Source: Pseudarthrobacter equi (lineage in GTDB: Bacteria > Actinomycetota > Actinomycetes > Actinomycetales > Micrococcaceae). From it: 64,000 bases of DNA. Positions within the stretch are counted from its first letter, which is position 1. Each line of letters opens with the position of its first letter. Positions 19,170 through 28,218 of the stretch are shown here, one piece after another. The stretch lies in NCBI RefSeq assembly GCF_900105535.1, contig NZ_LT629779.1:1426001-1490000 (forward strand), read 5' to 3'. The notes beneath the pieces were generated by a model. That model was not told where the DNA came from and ran no database searches. It worked only from the letters and a program-made list of their open reading frames with translations. A program made the position numbers and the translations under genes.

Positions 19170-20804
19170 CTAGCTGCGGCGTAGCCACACAGCGTTGTCC
19201 GGCTGCAGCCAGCCATCCTCCGCCAGCGGGAAGGCGCTGAAGAGTACGACGCCGGCGGGCAGCTTCACCGGGCTGCTCCCCATGGCGACGGCCACAAGGA
19301 AGCCGGGGCCGCGTTCGCAGAGCAGGAGGTTCCCGTCCCGAACGTGCCACGTGCCGCCGTCGTCCGCTGTGAAGGTGCCGTCCTCCCAGAGTTGGCGGCG
19401 CACGGCGATCGCCCGGGTGGCCAGCGCGAGCATGGAGTCCGGGTCCCGCTGCTGCAGCTCGATGGCGTGGCGCCCCCAGTCTTCCGGAACGGGAAGCCAG
19501 GGGTCGGCGGGACCAGACGGATCCGTGGACGGCAGCGAGAAGCCGTGGGCGCGTGCCGGGTCCGTGGTCCAGGGGAGGGGAACCCGGGTGCCGTCGCGGG
19601 TGATCCCGCCGCGAGCCCACATCGGGTCCACCCGGGCTTCAACGGGGACATCCACCTCGGGGAGCCCGAGTTCCTGGCCCTGGTAAAGGTAGGCCGATCC
19701 GGGCAGGCCGAGCAGCGCCACCAGCGCGGCGCGTGCCCGGCGTCCGCCTACCTCACCGCCGCCGAAGCGGGTGGCGGAACGGACAATGTCGTGGTTTTCA
19801 AGGGCCCAGGTGGGGGCCGCGCCGTGCAGCTTCCGGGCTTGCTCCAGTTCGTTGCCCGCGGCTGCCCACGCCGCCGGGTCCCAGCCCAGCTTCACGAATG
19901 CGAAGGCAAACGCCTGGTGCATCTCGTCGCTGCGCGTGTACCGGGCCGCGCGGGCAGGCTCGAGGTTGACCTCGCCCACCAGCAGGCGGTGCGGCTGGTA
20001 CTTCTCCGCCAGCCGCCGCCACCGCCGGTACACCTCGTGCACATCCTCCTGGTCCGAGACCAGCGGGTTGGCGCGCAGTCCGTCCACCACGGCATGCGCG
20101 GAGGGGGCGTCCGGGAGGCCATCGGCTTTGAAGAGGCCGTGCGCGACGTCGATCCGGAGGCCGTCCACGCCCTTGTCGAACCAGAAGCGCAGGACGTTTT
20201 CGAAGTAGTCGCCCACCGCCGGGTTCCGCCAGTTCCAGTCCGGCTGGCCGGCCGAAAACAGGTGCAGGTACCACTCGGTGTCTGTTTCGGAGCCCGGGTT
20301 GGCCCGGGACCAGGCCCGGCCGCCAAAGACGCTCTGCCAGTTGTTGGGCGGCAGGTCGCTGGGCGAATCCGGGGATGAGCTGCGGCCCTCGACGAAGTGG
20401 AACATTTCCCGCTCCGGGCTTCCCGGCCCTGCGGCGAGGGCCTGCTGGAAGAGGGGGTGCTCGGAGGAGCAGTGGTTGGGGACCACATCGAGCAGCACCT
20501 TCAGGCCCAGGGTGTGGGCTTGTTCCAGCAGTGCGTCGAAGTCCGCCATCGTCCCGAACAGCGGGTCCACGCCGCAGTAGTCGCTGACGTCGTAGCCCTG
20601 GTCCACCTGCGGGGACGGCTGGAACGGGGTCAGCCAGATCCCGTCCACGCCCAGCGCGGCAATGTACGGCAGCCGGTGGAGCAGCCCGGGGAGGTCGCCG
20701 ACGCCGTCGCCGTTCCCGTCCGCGAAGGAGCGCGGGTACACCTGGTAGATGACGGCGGACTGCCACCACTGCGCTGACGGGCTTTCGGGATGGGCGAGGC
20801 TCAC
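19170..20804 (-). CDS. GH13 alpha-glucosidase (oligo-1,6-glucosidase type)
   Basis: A 544-residue (beta/alpha)8 glycosidase acting on short alpha-glucans, in the cytoplasm (no signal peptide). Nucleophile Asp is in DGLRIDVAHG, acid/base Glu in LLVGEVNLE and the third Asp in LENHDIVRS. QVYPRSFADGNGDGVGDLPG is the conserved region near the N-terminus. GTG 20804 is chosen because GGAAGG precedes it; ATG 20822 is the alternative. It follows the methyltransferase gene on the same strand by about 50 nt and may be cotranscribed. Trehalose- or sucrose-related specificity cannot be excluded. Confidence 0.9.
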   Translation of the reverse strand: MSLAHPESPSAQWWQSAVIYQVYPRSFADGNGDGVGDLPGLLHRLPYIAALGVDGIWLTPFQPSPQVDQGYDVSDYCGVDPLFGTMADFDALLEQAHTLGLKVLLDVVPNHCSSEHPLFQQALAAGPGSPEREMFHFVEGRSSSPDSPSDLPPNNWQSVFGGRAWSRANPGSETDTEWYLHLFSAGQPDWNWRNPAVGDYFENVLRFWFDKGVDGLRIDVAHGLFKADGLPDAPSAHAVVDGLRANPLVSDQEDVHEVYRRWRRLAEKYQPHRLLVGEVNLEPARAARYTRSDEMHQAFAFAFVKLGWDPAAWAAAGNELEQARKLHGAAPTWALENHDIVRSATRFGGGEVGGRRARAALVALLGLPGSAYLYQGQELGLPEVDVPVEARVDPMWARGGITRDGTRVPLPWTTDPARAHGFSLPSTDPSGPADPWLPVPEDWGRHAIELQQRDPDSMLALATRAIAVRRQLWEDGTFTADDGGTWHVRDGNLLLCERGPGFLVAVAMGSSPVKLPAGVVLFSAFPLAEDGWLQPDNAVWLRRS

Positions 20805-20853
20805 AGCCGGGCCGCCTTCCATGATCGGATGTTGGGGACGAGGGGAGGTGCCG

Positions 20854-21801
20854 CTACAGCCAGGCCGTGACGAACCCGCCCCGCGACTGGTCGCCGGGCC
20901 GCGCGGACGACGACGGCTCCGCACCGGCGTCGCGCGCGTTGCCTGATGCGGGCCGGGCCGAGGTGCTTTCGGCCAGCGAGATGACCCTGCCGTACGCCGT
21001 GCACAGGTCCTGCACCGAGTGCCGGGCGCAGCGCCAGCCGGCGGCTTCCAGGACGGACACCGGGTCCGGGGGATCCGCGCGGGCCAGCAGCTCGCTCATG
21101 GGCAGGCCTGTCCTAAGGCTGAACTCCTGCAGCTGGGCATCGAGGTCGTCGGTTTTCGGCAGCGGCACGGCGCGCTCGATAACGGCCCGCGAACCCGGGG
21201 CCGAAAGCGCTGCCACCTCGCCCAGGACAGCCTGTTGCCCTGCGGCGTCGAGGTACGGCAGGAGGCCTTCCAGGACCCAGGTGGTGGACCGTCCGGGGTC
21301 GAATCCGGCGGACACGAGGTGGCGGCGCCATGGCTGAGAAAGGTCGGCGTCGAGGATGGTGCGGTCCGCGCCCGGTGTGGCGGCGAGCCCGGTCAGGACG
21401 CTGTCCTTGAAGTCCAGGACGTTGGAGCTGTCGATTTCGAAGATCCGGGAACCCGCCGGCCAATCAAGGCGGAACGCCCTGGTGTCGAGTCCGGCTCCCA
21501 GGATAACTGTCTGCGCCGTGGCGCCATCCCGGAGGAAGTCGTCGATGAACCGGGTGCGCATGCCGATGTAGATGGAGGCCAGCAGCAGCGGCTGCTGGAA
21601 GGGAGGGGCATCGGCGGGGCTGGCGGGCCACTGCGTTGGCATGTCCACGCGGGATCCGGCCGCCAGCACCAGGTCCGCCGCAAACGGATCCCGCACCAGC
21701 GGGTCAGGCCGGGACGACTCAACTGCCCGGCCGGCTGCCACAGCCAGGGCCGTCAGCGGGAGGCCGCGGTCCTGGAATCCGGTGCCCTCAGCGTCCGCCA
21801 C
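20854..21801 (-). CDS. Class I SAM-dependent methyltransferase (LCM/TIGR00027 type)
   Basis: A 315-residue methyltransferase related to leucine carboxyl methyltransferases and the actinobacterial TIGR00027 family. The SAM site is ILGAGLDTRAFRL, with EIDSSNVLDFKDS as the acidic ribose-binding strand and WVLEGLLPYLD as the family signature. Substrate is unknown for these proteins. GTG 21801 follows GAAAGGG by 6 nt. Confidence 0.88.
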   Translation of the reverse strand: MADAEGTGFQDRGLPLTALAVAAGRAVESSRPDPLVRDPFAADLVLAAGSRVDMPTQWPASPADAPPFQQPLLLASIYIGMRTRFIDDFLRDGATAQTVILGAGLDTRAFRLDWPAGSRIFEIDSSNVLDFKDSVLTGLAATPGADRTILDADLSQPWRRHLVSAGFDPGRSTTWVLEGLLPYLDAAGQQAVLGEVAALSAPGSRAVIERAVPLPKTDDLDAQLQEFSLRTGLPMSELLARADPPDPVSVLEAAGWRCARHSVQDLCTAYGRVISLAESTSARPASGNARDAGAEPSSSARPGDQSRGGFVTAWL

Positions 21802-21959
21802 GGTGTGCCCTTTCGTCGGTGGTGGCACCATCGTTGCACGCAGGCACCGCGGCGGATACGTCGGGGCGCACCTGTCATCTCACAGCGGAAAAGCCGCTCC
21901 GGACGGGCCACCGAACGGGCACCCACGCCGCGCGCCGCCGTCGTGCGTCATGCGGTTGG

Positions 21960-22712
21960 TCAGGTGTACATGAGTGAGCCGGGCGTGGTGAGCTTCTCGC
22001 CGGTCTCCAGCCAGGTCTTCAGGCCGGAGAGGATCATCGGCCAGCCGCCGTAGAGCTGGTCGTTGGCGCCTTCGCGGAGGTCGCTGTGCGTGACGGTGAG
22101 GTGGCAGGAATCGCCCACCGGCTCGATCTCCCAGGTGACCTTGGAGGTTCCCTCGGCCTTGACGTCGTCGCCCCACAGCGCGCGCATGGTCTGCACCAGC
22201 CGGCGGGGCGGATCCACCTCCAGGTTTTCGCCTTCGCCCAGGATCTGGCCGGCACTGGGGTTGCCCATTTCGAAGCGGCTGCCCGGCGTCCAGTCGGACT
22301 TCAGGGTGTTGCCGAACTGGTATTTGCTGCGGATGTCGCTGTCGGTAATGGCTTCCCAGAGCTTCTCCGGGGTGGTCTTGATGTAGATCTCGAAGATTTT
22401 TTCCATGGGACTTTCCAATCTGGATTTGAGGTCGCTGAGGGCAGCGGCCCATGGTTCTGCGTATTTGCTGACCCAGCGGTCGTGGACCAGGCGGATGGGA
22501 ACGGGGTTCAGGAAGTGCAGCTTTTCCCGCCCACGACGACGGGTGGCCACCAGGCCTGCGTCCTCGAGGATGCGGAGGTGCTTGGCGATCCCGAACCGGG
22601 TCATGCTGAACCTCGCCTCAAGCGCACTGAGGCTCTGGCCGTCCTCGCGGAACAGCTCATCGAGCAGGTCCCTGCGGGTGGGGTCGGAGAGTGCTTTGAA
22701 CACGTCGTCCAT
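21960..22712 (-). CDS. ArsR HTH fused to SRPBCC (AHSA1-like) domain
   Basis: A 250-residue two-domain protein. Residues 1-95 are an ArsR winged helix (FKALSDPTRRDLLDELF, MTRFGIAKHLRILEDAGLV). Residues about 102-250 are an SRPBCC/AHSA1 ligand pocket (FEIYIKTTPEKLWEAITD to GGWPMILSGLKTWLETG). In most bacteria these are two adjacent genes; here they are one. No metal-binding cysteines are in the HTH, so the SRPBCC part is the likely sensor of a hydrophobic ligand. The promoter is buried in a perfect palindrome (22721-22748), so it is likely autoregulated. The mRNA is probably leaderless. Confidence 0.92.
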   Translation of the reverse strand: MDDVFKALSDPTRRDLLDELFREDGQSLSALEARFSMTRFGIAKHLRILEDAGLVATRRRGREKLHFLNPVPIRLVHDRWVSKYAEPWAAALSDLKSRLESPMEKIFEIYIKTTPEKLWEAITDSDIRSKYQFGNTLKSDWTPGSRFEMGNPSAGQILGEGENLEVDPPRRLVQTMRALWGDDVKAEGTSKVTWEIEPVGDSCHLTVTHSDLREGANDQLYGGWPMILSGLKTWLETGEKLTTPGSLMYT

Positions 22713-22719
22713 ACACACA

Positions 22720-22749
22720 ATGATAGGTGACCATATAGTCACCTATCAA
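22720..22749 (-). promoter_or_regulatory. Promoter inside an 11-bp-arm palindrome (ArsR operator)
   Basis: Perfect arms TGATAGGTGAC (22721-22731) and GTCACCTATCA (22738-22748) with a 6-nt spacer. On the minus strand TTGATA (22749-22744) and TATCAT (22725-22720), 18 nt apart, form the promoter, and the ATG starts 7 nt after the -10. A bound dimer would cover the whole promoter. Confidence 0.8.
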
Positions 22750-22795
22750 GGGATTTATGAGACCCACGTCGAACCGGGCGCAGCCTCAGCACGCG

Positions 22796-23203
22796 TCAGG
22801 GGCCCAGCGGCAGGAAGAGCAGCGCCAGCACCGCCGGGACCGTGGCGGCCAGGGTGCCGGGGACGCTGTCCCAGCGCTGCGGGTAGTGGCCCTGCAGGTC
22901 GGCAAGCAGCATCGCGGGTGCAGTGAGTGCCATGTTGAGGCAGCAGTACACCACCAGGGTGTAGCCCACCACGGGTTCGCCGATGTTCACGGCCACCAGC
23001 CCGGCTGCCACGCCCAGGGCGATTACCAGGTTCCTGTACCCGGTGGGGATGGCCCACATCATCACGGCGGCCACGTTCTCCGGCGGTGTGCTCAGGAACT
23101 TCTGCGCCCATCTGCTCCGCCGTAGCAGGAAGCTCTCCACCGGAAAGACTCCCACATAGATGACCACCGCCAGCACCGCGAAAACCTGGGACATGATGTT
23201 CAT
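22796..23203 (-). CDS. DUF1304 membrane protein
   Basis: A 135-residue protein with four membrane helices matching DUF1304 (VFPVESFLLRR, NVAAVMMWAIPTGYRNLVIALG). No function is known for the family. TACCCT (23215-23210) ends 6 nt before ATG 23203 on the minus strand and there is no Shine-Dalgarno, so it is probably leaderless. It is divergent from the LuxR-type gene, 87 nt apart. Confidence 0.9.
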   Translation of the reverse strand: MNIMSQVFAVLAVVIYVGVFPVESFLLRRSRWAQKFLSTPPENVAAVMMWAIPTGYRNLVIALGVAAGLVAVNIGEPVVGYTLVVYCCLNMALTAPAMLLADLQGHYPQRWDSVPGTLAATVPAVLALLFLPLGP

Positions 23204-23290
23204 GCCGGAAGGGTAGGCCCGCCCGGAAGCCGCAGGCCATCCCCGGAACAGGGGATACCCTGCTGCACCGGCGGGCCCGATACTGGACGT

Positions 23291-24334
23291 ATGTGGGAGG
23301 AGCGCGCAGAGCGTGCCAGGCGGGACATCGCCACCCTGGCCACGGACGGACTGGACCTGGCCGCCCTCTACACCGCCGCCCTGGTGCTGGTGCGCAAAGC
23401 GGTGCCGTTCGACCAAGCCTGCTGGGCCGGCGTCGACCCCGAAACGATGGTGATGAACGCGGTCACCAACTGGCGGCCGTGGCCAGTCACCGATGAGTAC
23501 GCAGCCAGGTTCGCGCAGTCCGAATACCAGGGGACCGAACCGAACACCTTCGCGCAGCTCATGCTCCGGCCGCACCCCGTGGCACGGATCTCGGATGCGC
23601 CGCGCAGCGAGGTGGCAGCCAGCATCCGAATCAACGAGCTGCTCCGTCCGCTGGGGCTGGTCCATGAACTGCGCGGGGCGTTCCGCGTGGACCAGTCGTG
23701 CTGGGGTGTGGGCAGCCTGTTCCGGGAAGGTGCCGGGGATTTCAGCGACAGGGAGGTGGAGTTCCTTGCGGCGGTGACGGCTGCGCTGGCGGCCGCCACC
23801 CGCATTGCTGCCCGCTCGCAGCACCGTCTGTGGCACCAGCCTGACGGGCCGGTGATCGTCCTGGCCGGCGAACGCGGTGAGCTGCGCGCCGCCACCCCGG
23901 CCGCGGCAGCCTGGCTTCAGGCATTGGAGGAAGCCGCCCCGGGCCAGTTCAGCATGGTGCTGTATGCGCTGGTGGCGCAGGCGAGGGCCGCACCGGGCGG
24001 GACGGCCAGGACCAGGATGCGCGACGTCGATTCCGGTTGGGTGATCCTGCAGGCCAGCCGGCTCATCACGGGCGACGATCCCCAACAGATGGTGGTCACC
24101 GTGGAACCGGCCACCACCCGCCAGCTGCTGGCCCTGCTCCTGTCCGCGTACGGGCTCACCCCGCGGGAACAGGAAGTCTGCCTGGAACTCATGGCGGGCA
24201 GCGCCGGCGCCGACATTGCCAGGCATCTGTTCATCTCACCGCACACGGTCCACGACCACCTGAAGTCCATCTTCGACAAAGTGGGTGTAAACAGCCGCGG
24301 GGAACTTGTCGCCAGGTTGACAGCCACTGGGTAG
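23291..24334 (+). CDS. LuxR-family regulator with GAF-like sensor region
   Basis: A 347-residue transcription factor. The C-terminal LuxR/FixJ helix-turn-helix spans about residues 282-345 (LTPREQEVCLELMAG, ISPHTVHDHLKSIFDKVGV). The N-terminal 200 residues resemble a GAF-type sensor with two tryptophan-rich stretches and a QACWAGVD segment. There is no receiver domain, so it is not a response regulator. GATACT (23279-23284) ends 6 nt before the ATG: leaderless. The cupin gene follows by 9 nt. Confidence 0.9.
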   Translation: MWEERAERARRDIATLATDGLDLAALYTAALVLVRKAVPFDQACWAGVDPETMVMNAVTNWRPWPVTDEYAARFAQSEYQGTEPNTFAQLMLRPHPVARISDAPRSEVAASIRINELLRPLGLVHELRGAFRVDQSCWGVGSLFREGAGDFSDREVEFLAAVTAALAAATRIAARSQHRLWHQPDGPVIVLAGERGELRAATPAAAAWLQALEEAAPGQFSMVLYALVAQARAAPGGTARTRMRDVDSGWVILQASRLITGDDPQQMVVTVEPATTRQLLALLLSAYGLTPREQEVCLELMAGSAGADIARHLFISPHTVHDHLKSIFDKVGVNSRGELVARLTATG

Positions 24335-24343
24335 CCTTGGCGC

Positions 24344-24679
24344 ATGCAGAAGATATCGGTCGAAGCCCTGGCCCGCCAACAGCTCGAAGCGGCAATTGCA
24401 TCCTCCAACGGCCGCGCCGCGGATACGGTCTACGGCGGCCACGAAAAGGTCCTCCGCCAGTCCGTCATGGCCCTAAAGGCCGGAACGCGGCTCAGCGAAC
24501 ACCAGAACCCCGGCGACGCCACAGTGTTTGTGATCCGCGGCTGTGTCCGGCTGGTGGCCGGTGCGGATTCCTGGCAGGGCAAGGCGGGGGACCTGTTGAT
24601 CGTCCCGCCGGGCCTGCATAGCCTGGAGGCGGAGGAGGACTCGGCGTTCCTGTTCACGGTGGCCAAGTACCGCGGCTGA
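24344..24679 (+). CDS. Small cupin-domain protein
   Basis: A 111-residue single cupin (double-stranded beta-helix). Metal motif 1 is reduced to LSEHQNPGDATVFVIRG, with one His before the glutamate-less strand, and motif 2 is PPGLHSLEAEED, so a standard 3-His-1-Glu metal site is incomplete. Possible sensor or redox/ligand-binding role. TAGCCT (24332-24337) ends 6 nt before the ATG and overlaps the LuxR stop, so it can be transcribed on its own. Confidence 0.87.
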   Translation: MQKISVEALARQQLEAAIASSNGRAADTVYGGHEKVLRQSVMALKAGTRLSEHQNPGDATVFVIRGCVRLVAGADSWQGKAGDLLIVPPGLHSLEAEEDSAFLFTVAKYRG

Positions 24680-24683
24680 GGGG

Positions 24684-25982
24684 TTAGGCAGGATCCTCCA
24701 CCTTGTCGGGCGCTGGCTCCACGGTAGTGTTCCGGGAGTCGCCGGCCGGGGACGGGTGGATCTGGCGGACCGGGCGCGGCTCCAGCCAGGTGCGTTCCCG
24801 GGGTCCCGGCGGATAGGCGTGCTTCTTGCCCGCGATGGTGATCACCAGTGCGGCCAGCACAGGCAGCGCGGCAGCCACGGGCACCAGCATGGGGCCGCCA
24901 GCCACCAGCGCGCCGGAACCGTACAGGGCGCCAACGGTGATGCCCAGCTGGATGGTCAGCACAGTGAGGCCATTGGCCGCTTCGCTGTACTCGCCGCCGG
25001 CGCGGAGGATGGCGGCCTGGTTGTAGATGCCGATGGCCCCCAGGCCGGCTCCCCAGACGGTCATCAGGACCAGGGCCAACGGAAGGTTGCCCACCGCCAG
25101 AGGCAGCAGTGCCATCGAGACGGCGATCGCCGCCGTCGTGATCATCAGCGAACGCCGCGGCCGCGAATCCACGGTGAGCCCCGCGATCCAAATACCCAGC
25201 AGGCCGGACGCGCCGAGCACGGTGAGTGCCAGGCTGGTGGCGTACTCCGGAAGTGCGGCTTCGCGGATGAACGGGGCGATGTACGTAAACAGTGCGAAGT
25301 GCGCCAGGACCAGCAGCGGCCAGGCCGTGGCTACCGCCTTCACGCCGGGCTCGGCGATGGCGCGGCGGATGGACGGCCGGGCGGTATCGGAAATCCGCTG
25401 TACCCGCGGCAGCATGAAGAACGCCAGGACGGTAAGCAGCAGGCCGAATCCTGCAAGAACGAGGAACGCTGCCCGCCAGCCCAACAGCCCGCCCAGTGCC
25501 GTACCCACCGGCGCGCCGATGGCCAGGCCCAGGCTGTTTCCGCTGAAGACGATGGCCAGCGCCTTGCCCACCTGGTTCGCCGGAACCACCCGGGTCACGA
25601 ACGGCGCCATGGTGGTCCACAGCAGGCCATGCGCCAGTCCGCCCACCATCCGGGCAATCATCGCGGTGGTGAAATCCGGGGAGAGCCCCACCCAGGCGTT
25701 GCTGGCCGCGAACGTCAGGACCAGCCCCACCAGCAGGGTGTGCCGGGGGATCCGTGCCAGCAGCCTCGCGACCGGCACCACTGTCACCACGATGACGGAG
25801 GCATAGGCTGCGGCGAGGTATCCGGCAACGGGTTCGGTGACGTTCAGGCCGGCGCTGATCTGCGGCAGCAGGCCCGAGGGGAGGAGCTCAGTGGTGATGG
25901 CAGTGAAGGCAATGGTCGCCAGGACCAGGAGGGCGGCATAGGGAAATCGGGCAGGGCTGGGCACGGAAGTCGCGGAGGACAT
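24684..25982 (-). CDS. MFS transporter, DHA1-like (sugar/drug efflux)
   Basis: A 432-residue, 12-helix MFS protein of the arabinose-efflux/AraJ-like DHA1 group (ITTELLPSGLLPQIS in helix 1, LARIPRHTLLVGL after helix 2, FSGNSLGLAIGAPVGT in helix 5). Such proteins export sugars or drugs. ATG 25982 is preferred over an upstream GTG that would add 46 unconserved residues. It is convergent with the cupin gene, with stop codons 4 nt apart. Confidence 0.88.
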   Translation of the reverse strand: MSSATSVPSPARFPYAALLVLATIAFTAITTELLPSGLLPQISAGLNVTEPVAGYLAAAYASVIVVTVVPVARLLARIPRHTLLVGLVLTFAASNAWVGLSPDFTTAMIARMVGGLAHGLLWTTMAPFVTRVVPANQVGKALAIVFSGNSLGLAIGAPVGTALGGLLGWRAAFLVLAGFGLLLTVLAFFMLPRVQRISDTARPSIRRAIAEPGVKAVATAWPLLVLAHFALFTYIAPFIREAALPEYATSLALTVLGASGLLGIWIAGLTVDSRPRRSLMITTAAIAVSMALLPLAVGNLPLALVLMTVWGAGLGAIGIYNQAAILRAGGEYSEAANGLTVLTIQLGITVGALYGSGALVAGGPMLVPVAAALPVLAALVITIAGKKHAYPPGPRERTWLEPRPVRQIHPSPAGDSRNTTVEPAPDKVEDPA

Positions 25983-26268
25983 GGGGGAGCGGATCCATTC
26001 AAGGGGGTGGGGTTGGAAAGCGGCTCGCTGGCCGGACAATTCCTCCCTTAAATTTACAGGATCCGGGGTCCTGAAATCGACATGATGACGCCTGGGGCGG
26101 GGCGTCCGAAGGGTGGTCACCCCAGCCCGTCGCGGGCGGCCAGACAGTACGTTTGATAGCAGTGCAGACAGAGGCCGCAGGTGGGCCGCGGACCGTGATC
26201 AAGGGAGCAACAATGAGCATTTGTGGAACGGAACGCCGGGCTCCGCGCGCATGGCTGGAGGGCGCCGC
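25983..26268. promoter_or_regulatory. Divergent control region with palindrome
   Basis: A 286-nt gap between the MFS gene and the 2-hydroxyacid dehydrogenase. CAGGATCC (26057-26064) and GGGTCCTG (26066-26073) form a 7-of-8 inverted repeat flanked by AT-rich sequence, a possible operator. No gene seen. Confidence 0.4.
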
Positions 26269-27201
26269 ATGAGCGCCCGCTTGCGGGTGAGCCTGCCCAG
26301 CCGGGAACTGGTGGAGGCGCTCGAGCCGGCCGACGGCGTCGAGTTTGTCCTCTGGGACCTCACCGGCCCTGCTCCCGAAGGTCGGCTGGACCTGCTGGTC
26401 CCGCCCTACATGGGCAGCGCCGGCGCCCTGGCCGCGCTGGAGGGCGCGGACGTGGGCCTGGTGCAGAGCCAGTCCATCGGGTACGACGGCGTCGCGGACG
26501 TGCTGCCAGCCGGCGTCGCCTTCGCCAACGCTGCGGGAGTCCACGAGACCTCGACGGCGGAGCTCGCCCTGGGCATGATGATCGCCGCGCAGCGGGGGAT
26601 CCCGGAGTTCGCACGGCACCAGGCCACTGGCTACTGGGACCGGGGCCAGCGTCCCAGCCTGGCCGACCGGCGGGTACTGCTGGTGGGCTACGGCGGAGTG
26701 GGTAAAGCCATCGAAGCACGGCTGCTGCCGTTCGAAACCGAGGTGACACGCCTGGCCAGCCGTTCCCGCCAGGACGCAGCAGGAACCGTCCACGGCATCG
26801 ATGCCCTCTATGACCAGCTGCCGCTCCACGAGATCGTGGTGGTGAGCGTTCCGCTGAGTGAGGACACCCGCCAGCTGGTGGACGCGAAGTTCCTGGCCGC
26901 GATGCAGGATGGCGCCCTGCTGGTGAACGTGGCCCGCGGACAGGTGGCGGACACCGAGGCACTCCTGGCCGAGACCGCCTCAGGCAGGCTCCGTGCCGCG
27001 CTGGATGTCACGGACCCGGAACCGCTGCCGGCAGAGCATCCGCTGTGGACCACCCCCGGCGTGCTCATCACCCCGCACGTGGGCGGTGCAAGCTCGGCCA
27101 TGTTCCCTCGGATGGTCAAGCTGGTGCGCAAGCAGATCGGCCTTCTCCTCGAAGGCAAGGACCCGGTGAACGTGGTGCTGGGCGGTCCGTCGGGCGGTTA
27201 G
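26269..27201 (+). CDS. D-isomer-specific 2-hydroxyacid dehydrogenase
   Basis: A 310-residue NAD(P)-dependent reductase of 2-keto acids. The Rossmann motif is LLVGYGGVGKAIEARL; catalytic Arg is in VNVARGQVADT, Glu in DVTDPEPLPAEHPLW and His in LITPHVGGAS. Members include glyoxylate, hydroxypyruvate and phosphonate-like dehydrogenases; substrate unknown here. ATG 26269 follows GGAGGG with 7-nt spacing, better than ATG 26251 or the upstream GTG. Confidence 0.9.
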   Translation: MSARLRVSLPSRELVEALEPADGVEFVLWDLTGPAPEGRLDLLVPPYMGSAGALAALEGADVGLVQSQSIGYDGVADVLPAGVAFANAAGVHETSTAELALGMMIAAQRGIPEFARHQATGYWDRGQRPSLADRRVLLVGYGGVGKAIEARLLPFETEVTRLASRSRQDAAGTVHGIDALYDQLPLHEIVVVSVPLSEDTRQLVDAKFLAAMQDGALLVNVARGQVADTEALLAETASGRLRAALDVTDPEPLPAEHPLWTTPGVLITPHVGGASSAMFPRMVKLVRKQIGLLLEGKDPVNVVLGGPSGG

Positions 27202-27284
27202 GCGGCGCTGACGCCGCTGCGGCTGCCCGCAGTGGCGTCGTGGCGGCCTGTTCAGGGGTGCGTCCGGACTCCTATGCTGAGTCC

Positions 27285-27755
27285 ATGTCTACCTATGAGG
27301 TCCGCCGCAGCGCGGTCATCCCTGCCGTCCCGGAAGATATCTTTCCCCTGGTCAACAGCTTCCGCGAGTGGGGAGCGTGGTCCCCGTGGGAGAAGGTGGA
27401 CCCCGGCATGAGCCGCCGCTATTACGGCCCGGCGTCGGGTCCCGGAGCGGGGTATGAATGGAGCGGCAACCGGAAGGCCGGCAGTGGCACCATGGAGATT
27501 GTCGAGTCGTTGCCGTCCAGCACCATCGGCATCCGCCTCCAGTTCACCAAGCCGTTCAAGGCCCTGAACCCCACCACCTTCACGTTCACGCCCGTCCCCG
27601 GCGGCACCGAGGTCACGTGGAAGATGACCGGCGAAAACAAAGGCGCCGCCAAGATCTTCGCCCTGTTCATCAACATGGACAAGATGGTGGGCTCGGACTT
27701 TGAACGCGGCCTCACCTCGCTCGCGTCGGCCGTGGCGGCAAAGAAGAAAAGCTGA
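27285..27755 (+). CDS. SRPBCC-family (polyketide cyclase-like) protein
   Basis: A 156-residue START/SRPBCC fold protein binding a hydrophobic ligand in a deep pocket (IFPLVNSFREWGAWSPWEK; GYEWSGNRKAGSGTMEIVE). Common in Micrococcaceae as a 'polyketide cyclase/dehydrase-like' protein; no enzyme activity can be claimed. TATGCT (27273-27278) ends 6 nt before the ATG with no Shine-Dalgarno: leaderless. The DUF1801 gene follows by 8 nt. Confidence 0.9.
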   Translation: MSTYEVRRSAVIPAVPEDIFPLVNSFREWGAWSPWEKVDPGMSRRYYGPASGPGAGYEWSGNRKAGSGTMEIVESLPSSTIGIRLQFTKPFKALNPTTFTFTPVPGGTEVTWKMTGENKGAAKIFALFINMDKMVGSDFERGLTSLASAVAAKKKS

Positions 27756-27763
27756 GGCCACCC

Positions 27764-28108
27764 GTGGGCACCGTTGACGACGCGCTCGCGGAACTGCCCG
27801 AGCCGGGCCGGAGCTGCCTGCAGCACATCGTGGCGATGGCCCGATCAGTGGCGCCGGAAGCCACCGACGGCGTGAGCTACGGGATGCCCGCGCTCAAGCT
27901 CGACGGCAAGCCGCTGATGGGGGTTGCGGCCGCCGCCAGGCACCTGTCCATCTTCCCGTTCTCGCCTGCGGTGGTGGAGGCTGTGGCCGGCAGCCTGGAC
28001 GGTTACTCGTTGTCCAAGGGCACCATCCGCTTCACCGCCGAGCAGCCACTTCCGGACGAGGTAGTTGAAGAGATCGTCCGACGCCGGATGGCTGAGATCC
28101 GGCCCTGA
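27764..28108 (+). CDS. DUF1801 / YdhG-like protein
   Basis: A 114-residue protein of the DUF1801 (YdhG, iron-chaperone-like) family: VDDALAELPEPGRSCLQHI, then GVSYGMPALKLDGKPLMG and HLSIFPFSPAVVE. Related to bacterial frataxin-like folds, but an iron role is unproven. Starts with GTG; GAGG lies 6 nt upstream, at the end of the SRPBCC gene, so the two form an operon. Confidence 0.88.
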   Translation: MGTVDDALAELPEPGRSCLQHIVAMARSVAPEATDGVSYGMPALKLDGKPLMGVAAAARHLSIFPFSPAVVEAVAGSLDGYSLSKGTIRFTAEQPLPDEVVEEIVRRRMAEIRP

Positions 28109-28218
28109 ACCCGCTCAACTGGTGCTGGGCGGCGCCGGTCATGCGGGTGGGGGCCGGTGGTGCTGACGACGGCAGTGGGCCGGGTTGGCGGGGCGGCACC
28201 TTCCGGACTCATCCAGTG

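Noticed and set aside
24317..24337. TTGACA followed by TAGCCT upstream of the cupin gene
   Set aside because: Spacer is only 9 nt, so they cannot form one promoter; only the -10 is kept.
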